Shown piece after piece: positions 36,470 to 47,889 of a DNA stretch of 64,000 nt; position 1 is the first letter of the stretch; each line of letters starts with the position of its first letter. A program made the translations under genes and the position numbers. Below the pieces are notes generated by a model. That model searched no databases. It saw nothing but the letters and a program-made list of their open reading frames with translations, and had not been told where the DNA came from. The stretch is from Straminergon stramineum. Lineage: Eukaryota; Streptophyta; Bryopsida; Hypnales; Calliergonaceae. The DNA lies in contig OY987269.1 in the NCBI GenBank assembly GCA_963920665.1, positions 14,758,501-14,822,500 on the forward strand, in the 5' to 3' direction.

Positions 36470-37180
36470 TTAACCCTCAAAGGACCAGAATGCGTGTTTT
36501 GATAACATAGAAATTTTGGGTAAGTACGTGTGATTGAAAATCTTCATATTTTAGATTGAAATTTTCATAGAAGGTGGGGACAAGGAATATCTTTCACATG
36601 CACTAAATTTCATGAAATTTGGAAATATAAATCAAAAGTTATGGCCTAACATGTTATTTTTTTTTCTAGGCAAGCAATTTGGGTAGATAAAAAAAATAAC
36701 ACTTTTTTCAGAAACGAAAAATTGAAATTGGTTTTCTAGAGTTATATATATACGTGGAAAGGTTTGAATCATTCCATTTTGATCAATGAGTCCAAAGTTA
36801 TGAGGAGTTTTAGTTTGTGAGCAGTTATGGATTTTCTACTCTAAAATAAACTTTGAAGTCCTTTATTTTACTCAATTTTCAATATCTTTGGAATAAAATA
36901 AAATCATAGGATGTAGATTTTTTATTACAACATTTCAACCATTGGGATTGACATTTTTCAATTTCATAACTAAATTCTTAACAATTTTATATTTAGAATC
37001 ATTCTCTACTTCTTTCTACTTACTATTTTTTTCCTATATGTTGTACAATTCCAAATGATCTGAAATTTTTCAAACATATAGTCAACTTGCCTTGAAGAAT
37101 GAATCCAAAGAAGCACTACCATTTTGGACATTTTTTCATACAAATGTGAACTTGTGAAGTGCAGCTGCCCGGTTCTTCAA
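36470..37180. repeat. Long dispersed repeat, copy B, with a TTAA end
   Basis: Starts at a TTAA (36470-36473) followed by ccctcaaaggaccagaatgcg. It matches the inverse complement of about 50960-51677 over about 700 bp, including gaaggtgggga-aaggaatat, ctttgaagtcctttat and caatcccaatgg-type pieces. The copy is non-coding. The right end was not identified. Confidence 0.7.
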
Positions 37181-39931
37181 ATGGACAAAAAAAGGATTTA
37201 TATGAATTTCCAAAATCATACCCCAAAGGATCAAAACCCTGCATCCTCAAAGGTACAATAATAGGCACCAACTGGAATGTACTGTGCAGTAAGATATGCT
37301 GAATTACTGACATGGAGGAAATCTTCAACTCCTTTGACTTGATAACCAGAAGACTTCAGTTATAACAGTTGCCAGCAAATTAGCAGAATAACTTACTGTA
37401 TCATAGTCAGAGTCTAAGGTAGTCTGCTCTTAAAGCGACCTTTTAAGAGCTGATTGTATTTTGGGGGAAATTTAAATTCCTTGAAAAAAAAATCAGTGAA
37501 TTTTAGTACAAAGAAAAATGGAATTCACATCTAACCCAAGTCATTTTGTATTTTTTGGACTTTCATAGAGTTAGTTATGAATTTTTGAAGTTGACCATTT
37601 GTGTACTATTGATACATTGAAGAAAACAAAATGTACCTATGTGTTAGTGGTCGCTTTTAAGAGCAAGGGCGCTTGTAGAGCACCCTACCTTACAAATGTT
37701 TGCAAAATCCTACCCGAACAAGCAGACAACATCCAATTCTCTAATAGAATTATCAACATTGTTACAATGATTAAATAGAATGCTTTAATTCAATTTTGTT
37801 ATTAGTGTCTAGAAGGGGATTAAGGTAAACCAACCTATGATAGGCATAATGACTAGTTTGCCCTATTCGCATTGCTGAAATTTTTAAAGAAATTTTTCTT
37901 ATAAAGAAAAATGTGAGAAATGGGGGGAGCAATTGAAATTTTATTTTTTTGACAAAGTATGAATTTGTTATGAATTTTTGAAGTGTGCTGCCCAATTGGC
38001 TCCAAAGAATCTTTAGACTACTATAAATCTATAGTAGTCATTGACAATATTTCCTAACATGGCCACAAAAATCATTGCATGTGATGAATTTTCATTGAAA
38101 AGGTAGAAGTCCCGATTGTAATCACTAATGGCTTTATTACCATCACCCAAGACATTAATTATGGCCAGTGAATTCGACCTAATGTAGCCCAAATCTCATT
38201 TACTAAGAAGATGTTTGTCATGAGTGGTTTACATGTCATAAGTTGAATTATCTTAGTGTCACTACAAAATTTATTTTTGCAAAGATTGATACCCTACAAT
38301 TTAGTTGTTTTACAAGTAGTGTAGGTGACTTTGGTAAGTTAGTGTCACACACCCACGTGCACTAATGAGACAAATCAACGTCCTATCATATATAGATGAT
38401 TAGTAAGCTAATAGTTTACTTTGTTCAATGTGTTTTATAGGAAAGTCCAATTGATGACTTTCTGAAGGGTGAACGTAATGTTCAGGGAGAAACATAATTT
38501 TTCCTATCATTTATTTTGGGCAAAGCCAACAACCATCTTTGCATGAGTGATTAAGCTAATTACATCCAAGAGAGTAGATGAAACATAGAAATATGAATAA
38601 AATAGAAGTTAATCATTAAGAAAAACATTTGTATCATTTGTCACAACCTCTATAATTTTTGCTAGTTAGCTAACTTTTTTTTTTTTAAACAAGTTAGCTA
38701 ACTTTGAGTGGAGTCTAATTTAGTTGTCCAATCTTGAATTCAAAATTTTCTTGTTTCTATTTGTAGTATTTTTTTGAATATGCTTCTAATGATAGTATTT
38801 TTTTGAAGTCCTAATTCCACATTGTCATTAGTTAGTAATTCTTTTGCTGGGTAGTTTTGCAATGTATGATGAGGATCCTCTAGTATTATAGGGGTAGTGG
38901 TTAACACTACAATATTAGTAGCTCAAATCTAGTTGTTAAGGTTAGGACATTAGAACCTTTGGACAATGTTTTTTTTATACATGATTTTCTTGCTAGTTTG
39001 CTACAACCAAAAGATGTTGGCCATTTTTTGTAAAGGAAATTTCCATTGGGGGGGGGGGGGGAAATAGTTATATTTTAAGCCCAACAACCCAATTTTACCT
39101 AGGTATCACCTAATTTTGGTATAGATATCACCAAATATCACCCAAGTATGGCATGAGTTTGGAAGAAATATCACTAGCCACTTCTTCAAAATAATAAAAA
39201 AAAAACCCCAAAAATACACTGTCTTTGAACAAACTATAAAACCCTCATAATTTTTTGGGCTCCACCCAAGTTGGGTGTGTACACCCAAAAAAATTGCACC
39301 TTGCCTAAAACTACCATCATGGATTTGTATACAACTTCAAAATCAATATGTACTTCTGTTGAAGAAACAAGATAAGAACATCTACCAATTTTTTTTGACC
39401 CTTTGTAACTATTGCATATGGTATCCAAATGTTGCGTTCTTTGGTGCATTGGAACCTCCTTTCACTTAACAACAAGAAAATGTGAAAATTTGATGAGTCT
39501 ACTAGCAGAAACTTTTTCTAGGCATAGTAGCAAAATTAAAGTGTCGGATTTGGGGGGTGCCCACCTCAGCTCACTAGTCAGGTCCATTATGACGTGCGAA
39601 ATGACCAACATAAAAGGAACTCACAAGAAAGGGATCGGGTACTGACTGGATACCACGGTATATATCCCCCGGGCCACTGTAAATGCAGCAACTAAATGTG
39701 GTACTATCGAGGGGGTGCCTGACCTGGGATTCACGACAAGTGGATCTGGACATTCTTTTTTTGGACTACATATTGCTAGATTTAACAATTTTTTGGGTCC
39801 ATTTGTAAGCTTACAAAGGAAGTAATGTGATTATTTACAACTTAAAAAGCAAACAAAAATGGTACTTAATAATATTGAGCGATTGAATGATAGATCTAGG
39901 GTGTCCTTTGAATCCATGAAATTAGGATAAT
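37181..39931. other. Gene-free spacer with a poly-G run
   Basis: No supported gene. A run of about 13 G lies at 39048-39061. The piece 39540-39760 is GC-richer than its surroundings and may be an inserted repeat of unknown type. Confidence 0.4.
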
Positions 39932-40479
39932 TTAACCCCTTAGCGCTCCAAGGACAAATGAACAAGAGAGGTTCTAAGGGCTTTTCTAACAATCTAAGGT
40001 GGCACGGTCTCAAGCCATGTCACATTGCTGATGTGATGAGTTTCCACACTCTAAGAATCCTGGGGAACTCATGAGCTTCTTTTGACCTCAAATCTCTTCT
40101 AATTGGTCTGCAATGACCTTAAACTACCCTGGTGAAGGCCAAGGGGAAGGGACTTCCATGGAAGCCACGAGGTTCCTGGTTCAACTCCCCATGTTGACAT
40201 TGCTCACATGGGGGCTCCCTGTGTTGCTTTATTCGCATGGGGAGGGGGGTTCTTCCTCCACTTGTTCTTGACAGGGATACCCAAGGTGTGTAATTCCTGG
40301 TAAAAACAAACCCACTTGCCTTGGATGTTGAGTCCTGTTGATCTAGTTGTAATCCTTGAAGGTTGTACGTTTCAAAACAAAAAATCTCTTCTAATGGGAT
40401 GAACAATTGCACTTTTGTCCTACATAGGAAGTTTTTTTTTGTCTTCCATTGAACAAAAAGCGTGCTTGACATTGTTTAA
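39932..40479. mobile_element. TTAA-flanked MITE (piggyBac-like ends), split by a SINE-like insertion
   Basis: Left boundary TTAA (39932-39935) followed by CCCCTTAGCG; right boundary TTAA (40476-40479), shared with the next element. With the insertion at 40104-40381 and one copy of its target duplication removed, the remainder is about 250 bp and is similar to the copies at 49030-49262 and 58193-58417 (shared text tgaacaattgcacttttgtc, then ctacatagga). Non-coding. Confidence 0.7.
40104..40381. mobile_element. SINE-like insertion with 14-bp target duplication
   Basis: The insert is bounded by exact direct repeats aaatctcttctaat at 40090-40103 and 40382-40395, and its 3' end is A-rich (tttcaaaacaaa). 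Near its 5' side ggttcaactcc (about 40178-40188) resembles an RNA polymerase III B box; an A box was not clear. Length, tail and long target duplication fit a tRNA-derived SINE on the + strand. The ORF crossing it on the minus strand is not coding. Confidence 0.7.
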
Positions 40480-40707
40480 CCCTTGAAAGGCCCTTGGGGT
40501 CCCTTTATACGACTTTTATTTAGCTTTATAACTCTTCAATTGTGGTTTAATAGATGAGTTATCATACATTTTCATTTATTTACTATCATGATCATTTATT
40601 TACTTCGCACTAAAAAGATATTTGATCAATGTTTCCTTGATCAAATACTACCAAATACATAATATACTATATTGCCGCAAAGGGCTTTCAGGCCCTTCTA
40701 GGGTTAA
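40476..40707. mobile_element. Complete 224-bp TTAA element with piggyBac-like terminal repeats
   Basis: The element runs from 40480 to 40703 between TTAA sites (40476-40479 and 40704-40707). The left end CCCTTGAAAGGCCC and right end GGGCCCTTCTAGGG are inverse complements with one mismatch, and similarity continues inward (ccctt-rich). The tip CCCTAGAA preceded by TTAA matches the start of known piggyBac terminal repeats. No transposase. Confidence 0.8.
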
Positions 40708-41560
40708 GGGTTAACTAAGCAAATCATTGTGGGGCGCTACGTTTTCCCGGATCCGTATTTTTTTGTTATTCCAGTGCTGCTCAGCTTGCAATTTACCGGC
40801 GCTGCAGGAGCGGGCGGCTGGAGATGCTCTACGATTTTGGCGACGAAGAAACTCACTAAAGTTCGTCTCCAGGTTCACCCTCCCCCGGATAACAGGGCAT
40901 GCTGCTGGCCCATTCCGCGTCCCTGGCCAGACGGGACCCAGTCCAGTCCTCCAGCCCCAGCTCAGCCCAGCCCAGCCCAGCCCGCGCCGCCTGCGCTCGC
41001 GACTGCTTCACCCTCCCCGTCCCCGTCTGCCCCGCTTGCTCGCGTTGGACACCCCCTGACACCTGCACCCGCTCTTCTCCCTCTCTCTCATCATCGTCCT
41101 GCCTGCCCTGTCTCATCGTGCTGCTGCTGCTGCTGCCTGCTGCAACTGAAATTATTATTTCCTCTGTTAGCAAATTTATTATTTCCTCTGTGTCCTTAAT
41201 TCTTCCCTTTCTCTATCACTCTCCAGTCGCCCCGCCAGTCCTGGGACTCCTGTCTCACTCCCCTGCTGCCCCAACTGTGCTCGTTGGTTGCAACTTGATC
41301 CGTTGGCCCCGAATCCCCCCTCGAAGTTTCGGTCTTTACAGTCCAGGAAGGACCTCGACATATCAGGCCGTGTTGAGTTCGGATGAATTCGGTTCGTACT
41401 TGTGGAGCTTCATATTGGTGATCCGAAGGATCACTCGGTCAAGAAGGGCGTGGAAGAAGCGATGGTCGTGGAGCGCAGCTTGTGAACGTGTGAGGTCAGC
41501 GCAGGCAGGTGCGAGCTTGGAATGGGTTGGGGTTCGGAATGCAGAATTTTAGGGGAATAC
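40708..41560 (+). promoter_or_regulatory. GC- and pyrimidine-rich region, possible distal promoter or first leader exon
   Basis: A sharp GC rise with C/T-rich tracts (40930-41120), CTG-repeat bits (41118-41135) and several overlapping low-complexity ORFs that look like no protein. It has the composition of promoters and 5' UTRs elsewhere in the window. It could be the first, non-coding exon of the DUF7796 gene 4 kb downstream: a GCAG|GTGCGAG donor-like site lies near 41508. That link is inference. Confidence 0.35.
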
Positions 41561-43499
41561 GGGAGTTTCTTCAGATGGGGAAAAAAAATATATCCGAAGT
41601 TTTGTGGATTGTGAAGATGGTATCTCGTGTTTTTGGCGTTGGAGACCTGAGAATGCTGTGAATGAGCACTGGATTGGATTGGGTTCGAAAGGATTAGAAG
41701 GGAGAGCTAGGCTCGGTTGGGGAGATGATGTCTGAGTCATTAGTGGATTGGTGTTTTCTGGCCCTCGAGAAACGAGCCTTGATATTGGAATGGGTCTTCT
41801 TCGCCTCTGCTCAGTGTTGTCAGAACGCCCTGCCTTTTTCTTTTTCTTTCGGCTCCAGAGTTCAGTTTTAGAACTTTGGGAACTTGCGGCCATGGCCTCA
41901 AGATCGACACGGAGAGTCCGTTTTGAGGTTCACCTGTTTTTTTGGGGGTTTACGAAACTTGAACTTGTGTGATTCGCGGAGTGTTGAGTCCTTGGAGACG
42001 CTGGATTGGCGTGTATTAGTAGCCTGAATTTGTAGAGTATTGATCTACCGTAAATTCAGCAGGATTACATTACTGTAGTTCATCAGGACTACATCACCTA
42101 AATTCATCATGATGATATCAGTCTTTAATTTTGAGCATGTTTTACTTCAATGGCAGATTTTAATGTGGTTTTTGGATTTTTTTCTTAGGGTGAGCTAAGA
42201 GCTTTGAAAACTAGAACTTGTTTAGATTTCGGGGTGTGAATAGGTGTTCAGATCTTCGTCAGAATCGTTCGAGTGGCGAAAATTGAAGAAATTTGGCACT
42301 CCGTCTGGAACCTCAGATCTGTATCAGTCCCGATTATTAGATCATTTCTAGAGCTTTTTGCAGTTGAATGTCATAATTTCGGTGCTTCGAAACACGCCAT
42401 TTTAACGAATGCGACTGCTGAGAATGCTCTCGCAGATCATACATTTGGAAATTTTGTTGGGGAAGATTTTATTTTCTGCCCAGGCACTGGAGTGTGAGCC
42501 TCAATTATTGTCTTTTGGTTAAGTAGGTAGTTTCAACTTCGGCAAAGTTGGTAGTTTTAACAGTTTTACTTTTTTTGGAAAGACTTGCAGCGAACTACGT
42601 ACCTGAATTTTTAAAAATTTTCTTTTTTTCTTTTTTGCCCCCTCCCGACTCTGATTCTTCTACAGAGATGCTATTGGGCTCTGACTATTGCGAATCTCAT
42701 TTGAAATTAAATTGTGAAAGAGTCCACGGTCTATAACAGAATTCTAAGTTGACTTGTCAATGAATGCGAAGGTGTGATTTTTTTTTCTTTGGTTTATAGG
42801 GAGTCAGAAGTTATATTTATGACCCAGAACGCTGTGTTCCTTTAATGAACCAGAAAGCCCACTCTTGGACATCTCGATTCTACAGTACAATTGTACTACT
42901 TAGCATTATGTCGTACAACCTTATTGAGCCTTCACATTCTAGTACAGTTGTATAAAGGTTTTATCGAATAGGAATATTTTTTTCATTTTTTAGTATTTTT
43001 CTTTTTGGTGCAGTCAACAGAAAAGCTCTGCTTCCCGTGTAGCAAATCGTTTTGTACCTCTGTGTCTTGGTCGTTAAAATTTCTTTGTCATGAGCTAAGA
43101 ATTATTTATGTCATGCCCTATTCACCTATTGGTTTGTTCGGCAGTACAAACCGGGACTTATGCAAGGAAAGAGTACTGGGTATGTAGAAGTACGACCAGC
43201 CCAGTACTGTACTGTACTGCACTTGGATTCAATCCCCCGCTCTCGCCGGGCGTCGCTACGAATGTGTCACTCAGATTTTCTAAACGTGCTGACCTGGATA
43301 TGATCTGGGTTAATTCGTGCACTCGAGTTTCACATTTTTTTTTGTTTTTTGAAGCAAACGAAACGGAATTTCATTGCCAAAGAATAGTACGAGTTTTCAC
43401 ATTGATTTTGGGAATGTCTGGATGAATTTTTTTAGGGATGCAGCTGGATTTCAGCTCCAGCTTCATTGTTCTGATATACCTCCTTTTCAATCTCTAGAC
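41561..43499. other. Spacer or long leader intron
   Basis: Moderately AT-rich and T-rich on the + strand, as in plant introns. A piece at 42300-42430 resembles the 113-bp repeat unit found at 44640-45180. No coding exon seen. Confidence 0.4.
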
Positions 43500-44330
43500 T
43501 GAGTGTCAATTTCGGTCAATTTTGGCCAATTTCGGTCAATTTTGTTGTATTGGCACGATTCACAGTGGCCAAATGGTGGCCTTCAATTTCAAAATGCTTT
43601 GAGAACTGGAATTGGTTCAAGAACTAGGATTGATGTAGATTTCAGTTTCCAGATGCTGGTTTGGGAAAAGTACCAATTTCGTGAATTTTGGCCAATATGA
43701 TAAAGTTCACGGTAATGGGTACTTGTGCTGTGGAAACTTGGAATTTCAGTGCCCACTGTAAAGAGTAAAAATGTTTTCCATGTCCAGGGTGGGTGTCAAT
43801 TTCGGTCAATTTCAGTCAATCTTGTTACATTCGCGTGCTTCAGAGTGTCAAAATGGTGACATTCATTGCACAAGCAATTAAGAACTAGGACTGGTATAGA
43901 TTTAAGCTTCCAGACGCTAGTCTTTAAAAGTACCATTGTCACGAATTTTTGTCAATACAATGAAGTTGATAGTAATTGATACTTGTGAAAAGGAAACTTC
44001 AAGTTCTAGTGCCCGCTGGAAAATGTAGAATGATTATCATTTCTAGGTTGAAGGTATGTTCCGACGTGGTGTTAAAAAGGTTCACTTTGCTAATGCCACT
44101 CGTACCACCAAGGACGAACATACCTTCAGTCCCGATTGCAATTAATTTGAGTGAATTTCAAATCATTTTCTATCAATTTCGGTTACGAATTAGGACTGGT
44201 ATGGATATAAGTTTTCCAGGTAGACACCGATGTCGTGATTTTTTCGCCAATATAATGAAGTTGTCGGGAGTGAATACTTGTGCAGTGGGAACCTGGTGAG
44301 TTCCACTGCCCACTGTAAAGAGGAGAAAGA
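43500..44330. repeat. Tandem repeat, about three units near 290 bp
   Basis: Units starting near 43500, 43792 and 44148 share, in order: tcaatttcggtcaatttt-like text, aactagga(c/t)tg(g/a)t, a cagttt/agtttt-ccag piece, gccaatat(g/a)a, and a final cagtgggaac/cagtgcccactgtaaagag. They are diverged and partly deleted. Confidence 0.7.
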
Positions 44331-44639
44331 GTTTATGCGTGGACCGGTGATGTGGATGTAACAGGAGACTGATGTCCGGCCAACTGATGGTGACTACTTC
44401 AATCAGTAGCACTGCCCTAATAATGTAATTGCGAGCTCATGGATATAGTTCCCGAATGAAACGCTTGTGTGCCCTCCTTTCTTGAGTTTCCTCGTAGCCG
44501 TGATCTTTTTGTGTTGGTACTCTGTAGCTCAATAATCAGATCGATTCTCCTACCCTTGCCATTTCTGACACCGGGTACTGATGATCATTAAGAAATGGTA
44601 CCCTTATTTTCGTCAAAATGGCAAAATGTCGAGAAATTG
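44331..44639. other. Spacer between two repeat blocks
   Basis: Nothing recognised. Confidence 0.3.
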
Positions 44640-45180
44640 GCATTTCTCTTGAAGCCCGGATCTGCACTAGTCTTAGTTTTTAGAGATTTTGCATCTGCAT
44701 GTTACAATTATGGCGCTGTGAAACATGCCATGTAAACAAGTACGAACATTGGTAAGTTCAGATTCTCAGATCTATACCAGTCCTAGCGTTTAGTGCTTTC
44801 TGCACGTAAATGTTGCAATGATAGCGCTAGGAAACGTGCCATGTGTATAAACAAGTACGACCATTGGTAAGTTCAGAATCTCAGATCCATTAACCAGTCC
44901 TAGTGTTTCGAGCTTTCTGCACTCGCATGTTGCAAGTACGTCGCTTCGAAACATGCCATGTCCCCAAGTCCAACCATTACTGAATTCCGAATCTCAGATC
45001 TATCAACCAGTCGTAGTGTTTAAGAGCTCTGTGCACTCGCATGTTGCAAATACGTCGCTTCGCAACATGCCATATCCCTCATTCCAACCATTACTGCGTC
45101 CCGAATCTCAGATCCATCCACCAGTTCTCTATAAGTCCTAGTGTTTCGATAACTATCTTCCCGCACTTGCAATTGTTGGC
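44640..45180. repeat. 113-bp tandem repeat, about five units
   Basis: The anchor gaatctcagatc(c/t)at recurs at about 44760, 44876, 44989 and 45103, with a weaker unit starting near 44645. Each unit then reads accagtcctagtgttt, tgcactcgcatgttgcaa and gaaacatgccat. The spacing of about 113-116 bp is regular. The array stops about 120 bp before the start codon of the DUF7796 gene. Confidence 0.85.
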
Positions 45181-45280
45181 ATTTCGGATCTCTCAACTAC
45201 GCCATCTTAACTGTGTGGCCTCCATTTCCCAGGACCGTGTCCCATGCGGCGATCGAGCTTCGGCAGGGTAGCAGCAGGGT

Positions 45281-45295
45281 GATGCCTAGCTACTG
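45281..45295 (+). promoter_or_regulatory. Minimal upstream ORF before the DUF7796 start
   Basis: ATG at 45281 followed by three codons (Pro-Ser-Tyr) and TGA at 45293-45295, only 4 bases before the main ATG at 45300. If it lies in the mRNA leader, it could reduce translation of the main frame. Confidence 0.5.
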
Positions 45296-45299
45296 ATCA

Positions 45300-47889
45300 A
45301 TGGGGTGCTGGAAAGTGATGGACTTACGGGTCCGCCTCTGGCTCCCCTGGACGATCCTGCTCGTCTTCGCGCTCCTCTCCTACGGCTACTACCAGTTTCT
45401 CGACTCCGAGAATTGCGCCAACCTCTTCTTCGGCTGCACCATCAACAGCTTCGCCCTCAACAATCGCAACCACAGCTCCTCCAGACCACATTCTTCGTCC
45501 CCGCCCCCACCCTGGGTACCGCCCCAACCGTACAAGACCCTCTACAACGACAAGCGCAGGATTGCCGTGTGCTTGGTGGGCGGCGCGCGCATGTTCGAGC
45601 TCACGGGACTGCCGCTGCGGAGACATTTGCTGGATCCGTACCCGAATACAGACGTGTTTCTGCACTCGCCGCTCGACAAGGATAGTCACAAATTCTCGCT
45701 CCTTGCGGGCAGCCGGAACTTGAGAGTGGCGAAGATCTTCACGCCGACGCCGATCGCGGAGACGATAGTAACGAACGAGGTGATCACATCGTGGGGGTCG
45801 CCGCATGGGATGCAGGGGTTGCTGCAGTATTTCAACCTCGTGGAAGGGTGCTACGGGCTGGTGAAGCAGTGAGTTTCTTTCTTGACTCGGAGTTTCAGTT
45901 GGGGTTCAGGGTTGGGACTGATCTCAGTTTTAATAAACTGGGTGGTGATTTTATACAGTGGGTTGAAGTTTTTGTAAAATTGTTTCGTTTTCGTACACTG
46001 AGGTAATTTATGCACCTAAAAGAAGGGTCAGGACACCTAATGGCAACCCGTACTTAATTGCATCACAATGAGCAGGCCCCAGCTTCATTCGAAACCTATA
46101 GATCTTTTCAGCCATGTGGTGCAAAACAAAACGGAGACAAGGATGACTATCTTAAATGTAGGTTCTGAAATGAAGAACGGGTGTATATATTGATTTGATT
46201 AGGTGAGTGTCGCAGTTAGGTGGGCTTCCCTTAATTGCGACCTGTTTGTAAAATGTTTTACTTGTGATTCCAGGTACGAGGTCCGTCACCAATTCAGGTA
46301 TGATTGGATCATCCGCACACGAGTGGATGGCTACTGGCGGGGGCCTGTTCCAAATATCACGGACTTGGATCCCTTACATTACTATGTTGCGTCTGGGAAC
46401 GACTTCAATGGGTTGAATGACCGGTTTGGAATGGGGAATGCGCACACTAGCCGCGCCGCAAATGCGCGACTGAGCTTGTTGCCGTTGATGCACCAGCGTG
46501 GCTTGCGTGGATTGAATTCAGAGTCCGCCTACAAGGCTCAGTTGCGAATCTCAGGGGTGCCGTATGCACGAATCCAGGTTAGTCACATTTCTACCTCAAA
46601 CTTTTTTGAGAGAATATTTCATTGGCTATGAATTCCCCATTTTCGAGAGAATAGAATCGTTGAAATATGCTCCAAGGAAAGGTTTCTAAGTTTCTGGGCA
46701 ATCAATACAACATATTGGAGAATCATTTTGTGACACTCCCTCCAATATTTTGAAACATGAGTGGTTCTCCTGTAGACTATATTGCCTACATGAGAAGTTA
46801 CATTGTACAACACTCCTTCCAACATTAAGGCATGTAAGTGGATATCTTGTAGGTTGTATTGCCTAAAATATAATCCCTTCTCTGAAGTCTATGTTACAGA
46901 CGATATTGTTATACTTGAAATTAATTTTAATTACGTGCATTTCAGTTCCACCATTGTTCTATACATTTCATCCATGGATGTATGCGATGTTGAGGTGCGT
47001 AAGTGAGGCATGTATCAAAATTTGACACCCTAATATCTCGCACCGGTGATAATTGGTACATTCATTGATTTTGAAAATGTACAACATATCAATTGTTTAA
47101 GAATTGTGTTGATTTTAGGTCATATGCTGATGAAACCTTTGAACAATGTTAATATTTACGTTTTGTATCCGAATAACGCATTCTTTGGTGCATTGCAATC
47201 CGACTTAAAAAACTGAAACTTGATCAACAACTCCTCGCCGTGGCCTCTAGCCTCAGCTTTTTCCGTTGAATTTGATTGCCTTGTTCGTCTCGAAGAACGA
47301 AATTGCGACTGAAAATTGAAATAATAACGTTACGAACTTGCCCTGCCAGAATTGAAGCTTGAAGCTTGACGATTTGAAGTAACATACCATTGTTATACCT
47401 TTGTTGCCCTGCCACGGACTGAAAACTGAGAACTGAAAGCAAGATGGACTGGTTTGATTCCTTCTGCAGGTGCCGTTTTGCATTATGACGCTGCGGCGAG
47501 AGGCATACCCGCCCCCTCCCTACGGCCTTCTCGTGCTGTCCATGGCTTCCCAGGGTCCGATGAGCGGGACATACTGCCGGCCTTGCGACCAGGAGTCGAA
47601 CAGCACAATGTCCAAGTCCATAGTGGACCAGTGTATGCGCAACTGGGACTGGCCAGGGGTGGCCGGTAGCCAAGTGACGGTGTGCAACGGCACCCAGCCG
47701 TGGGCCAGCAACTGGCGAGAGATTGCCGACCCCATGTACAAAGTAGACGCCGGGGATGCCCAGGGGATCCCCAACTTCGACAAGCGGGTGTTTGAGGATT
47801 GCGTTCGGGAGATGCGGGAGTTTCAGGTCGGGTGGGACGTCTGGGAATCGCCGCCTGTGGAACTCATCTGCCAGCATGCGTCCACATAA
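45300..47889 (+). CDS. Type II membrane protein, DUF7796 family, glycosyltransferase-like
   Basis: Three exons, 45300-45868, 46274-46577 and 47470-47889, join in frame to a 430-residue protein. Residues 9-30 are an uncleaved signal anchor (LWLPWTILLVFALLSYGYY) after a short cytosolic tail. A Ser/Pro-rich stem follows (about 57-80), then a lumenal domain starting RRIAVCLVGGARMFELTG. Exon 2 contains YDWIIRTRVDGYWRGP, where Arg-Val-Asp resembles the nucleotide-sugar-binding acidic motif of Golgi glycosyltransferases. Exon 3 is Cys-rich (CRPCDQ ... DQCMRNWDWPG). The layout points to a Golgi enzyme; the substrate is unknown and catalysis is inferred. Another Met lies at residue 7. A five-codon uORF and a 113-bp repeat array sit directly upstream. 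The second intron (46578-47469) holds a diverged 71-bp duplication at 46732/46803. No defects are seen. Confidence 0.82.

Noticed and set aside
40727..41552. ORFs of 110-217 codons in the GC-rich region
   Set aside because: All are Pro/Ser/Leu-rich, overlap in several frames, and show no motif or splice support; more likely promoter or leader.
45324..45806. 160-codon minus-strand ORF opposite DUF7796 exon 1
   Set aside because: Shadow of a GC-rich coding exon; Arg/Glu/Val-rich with no domain.
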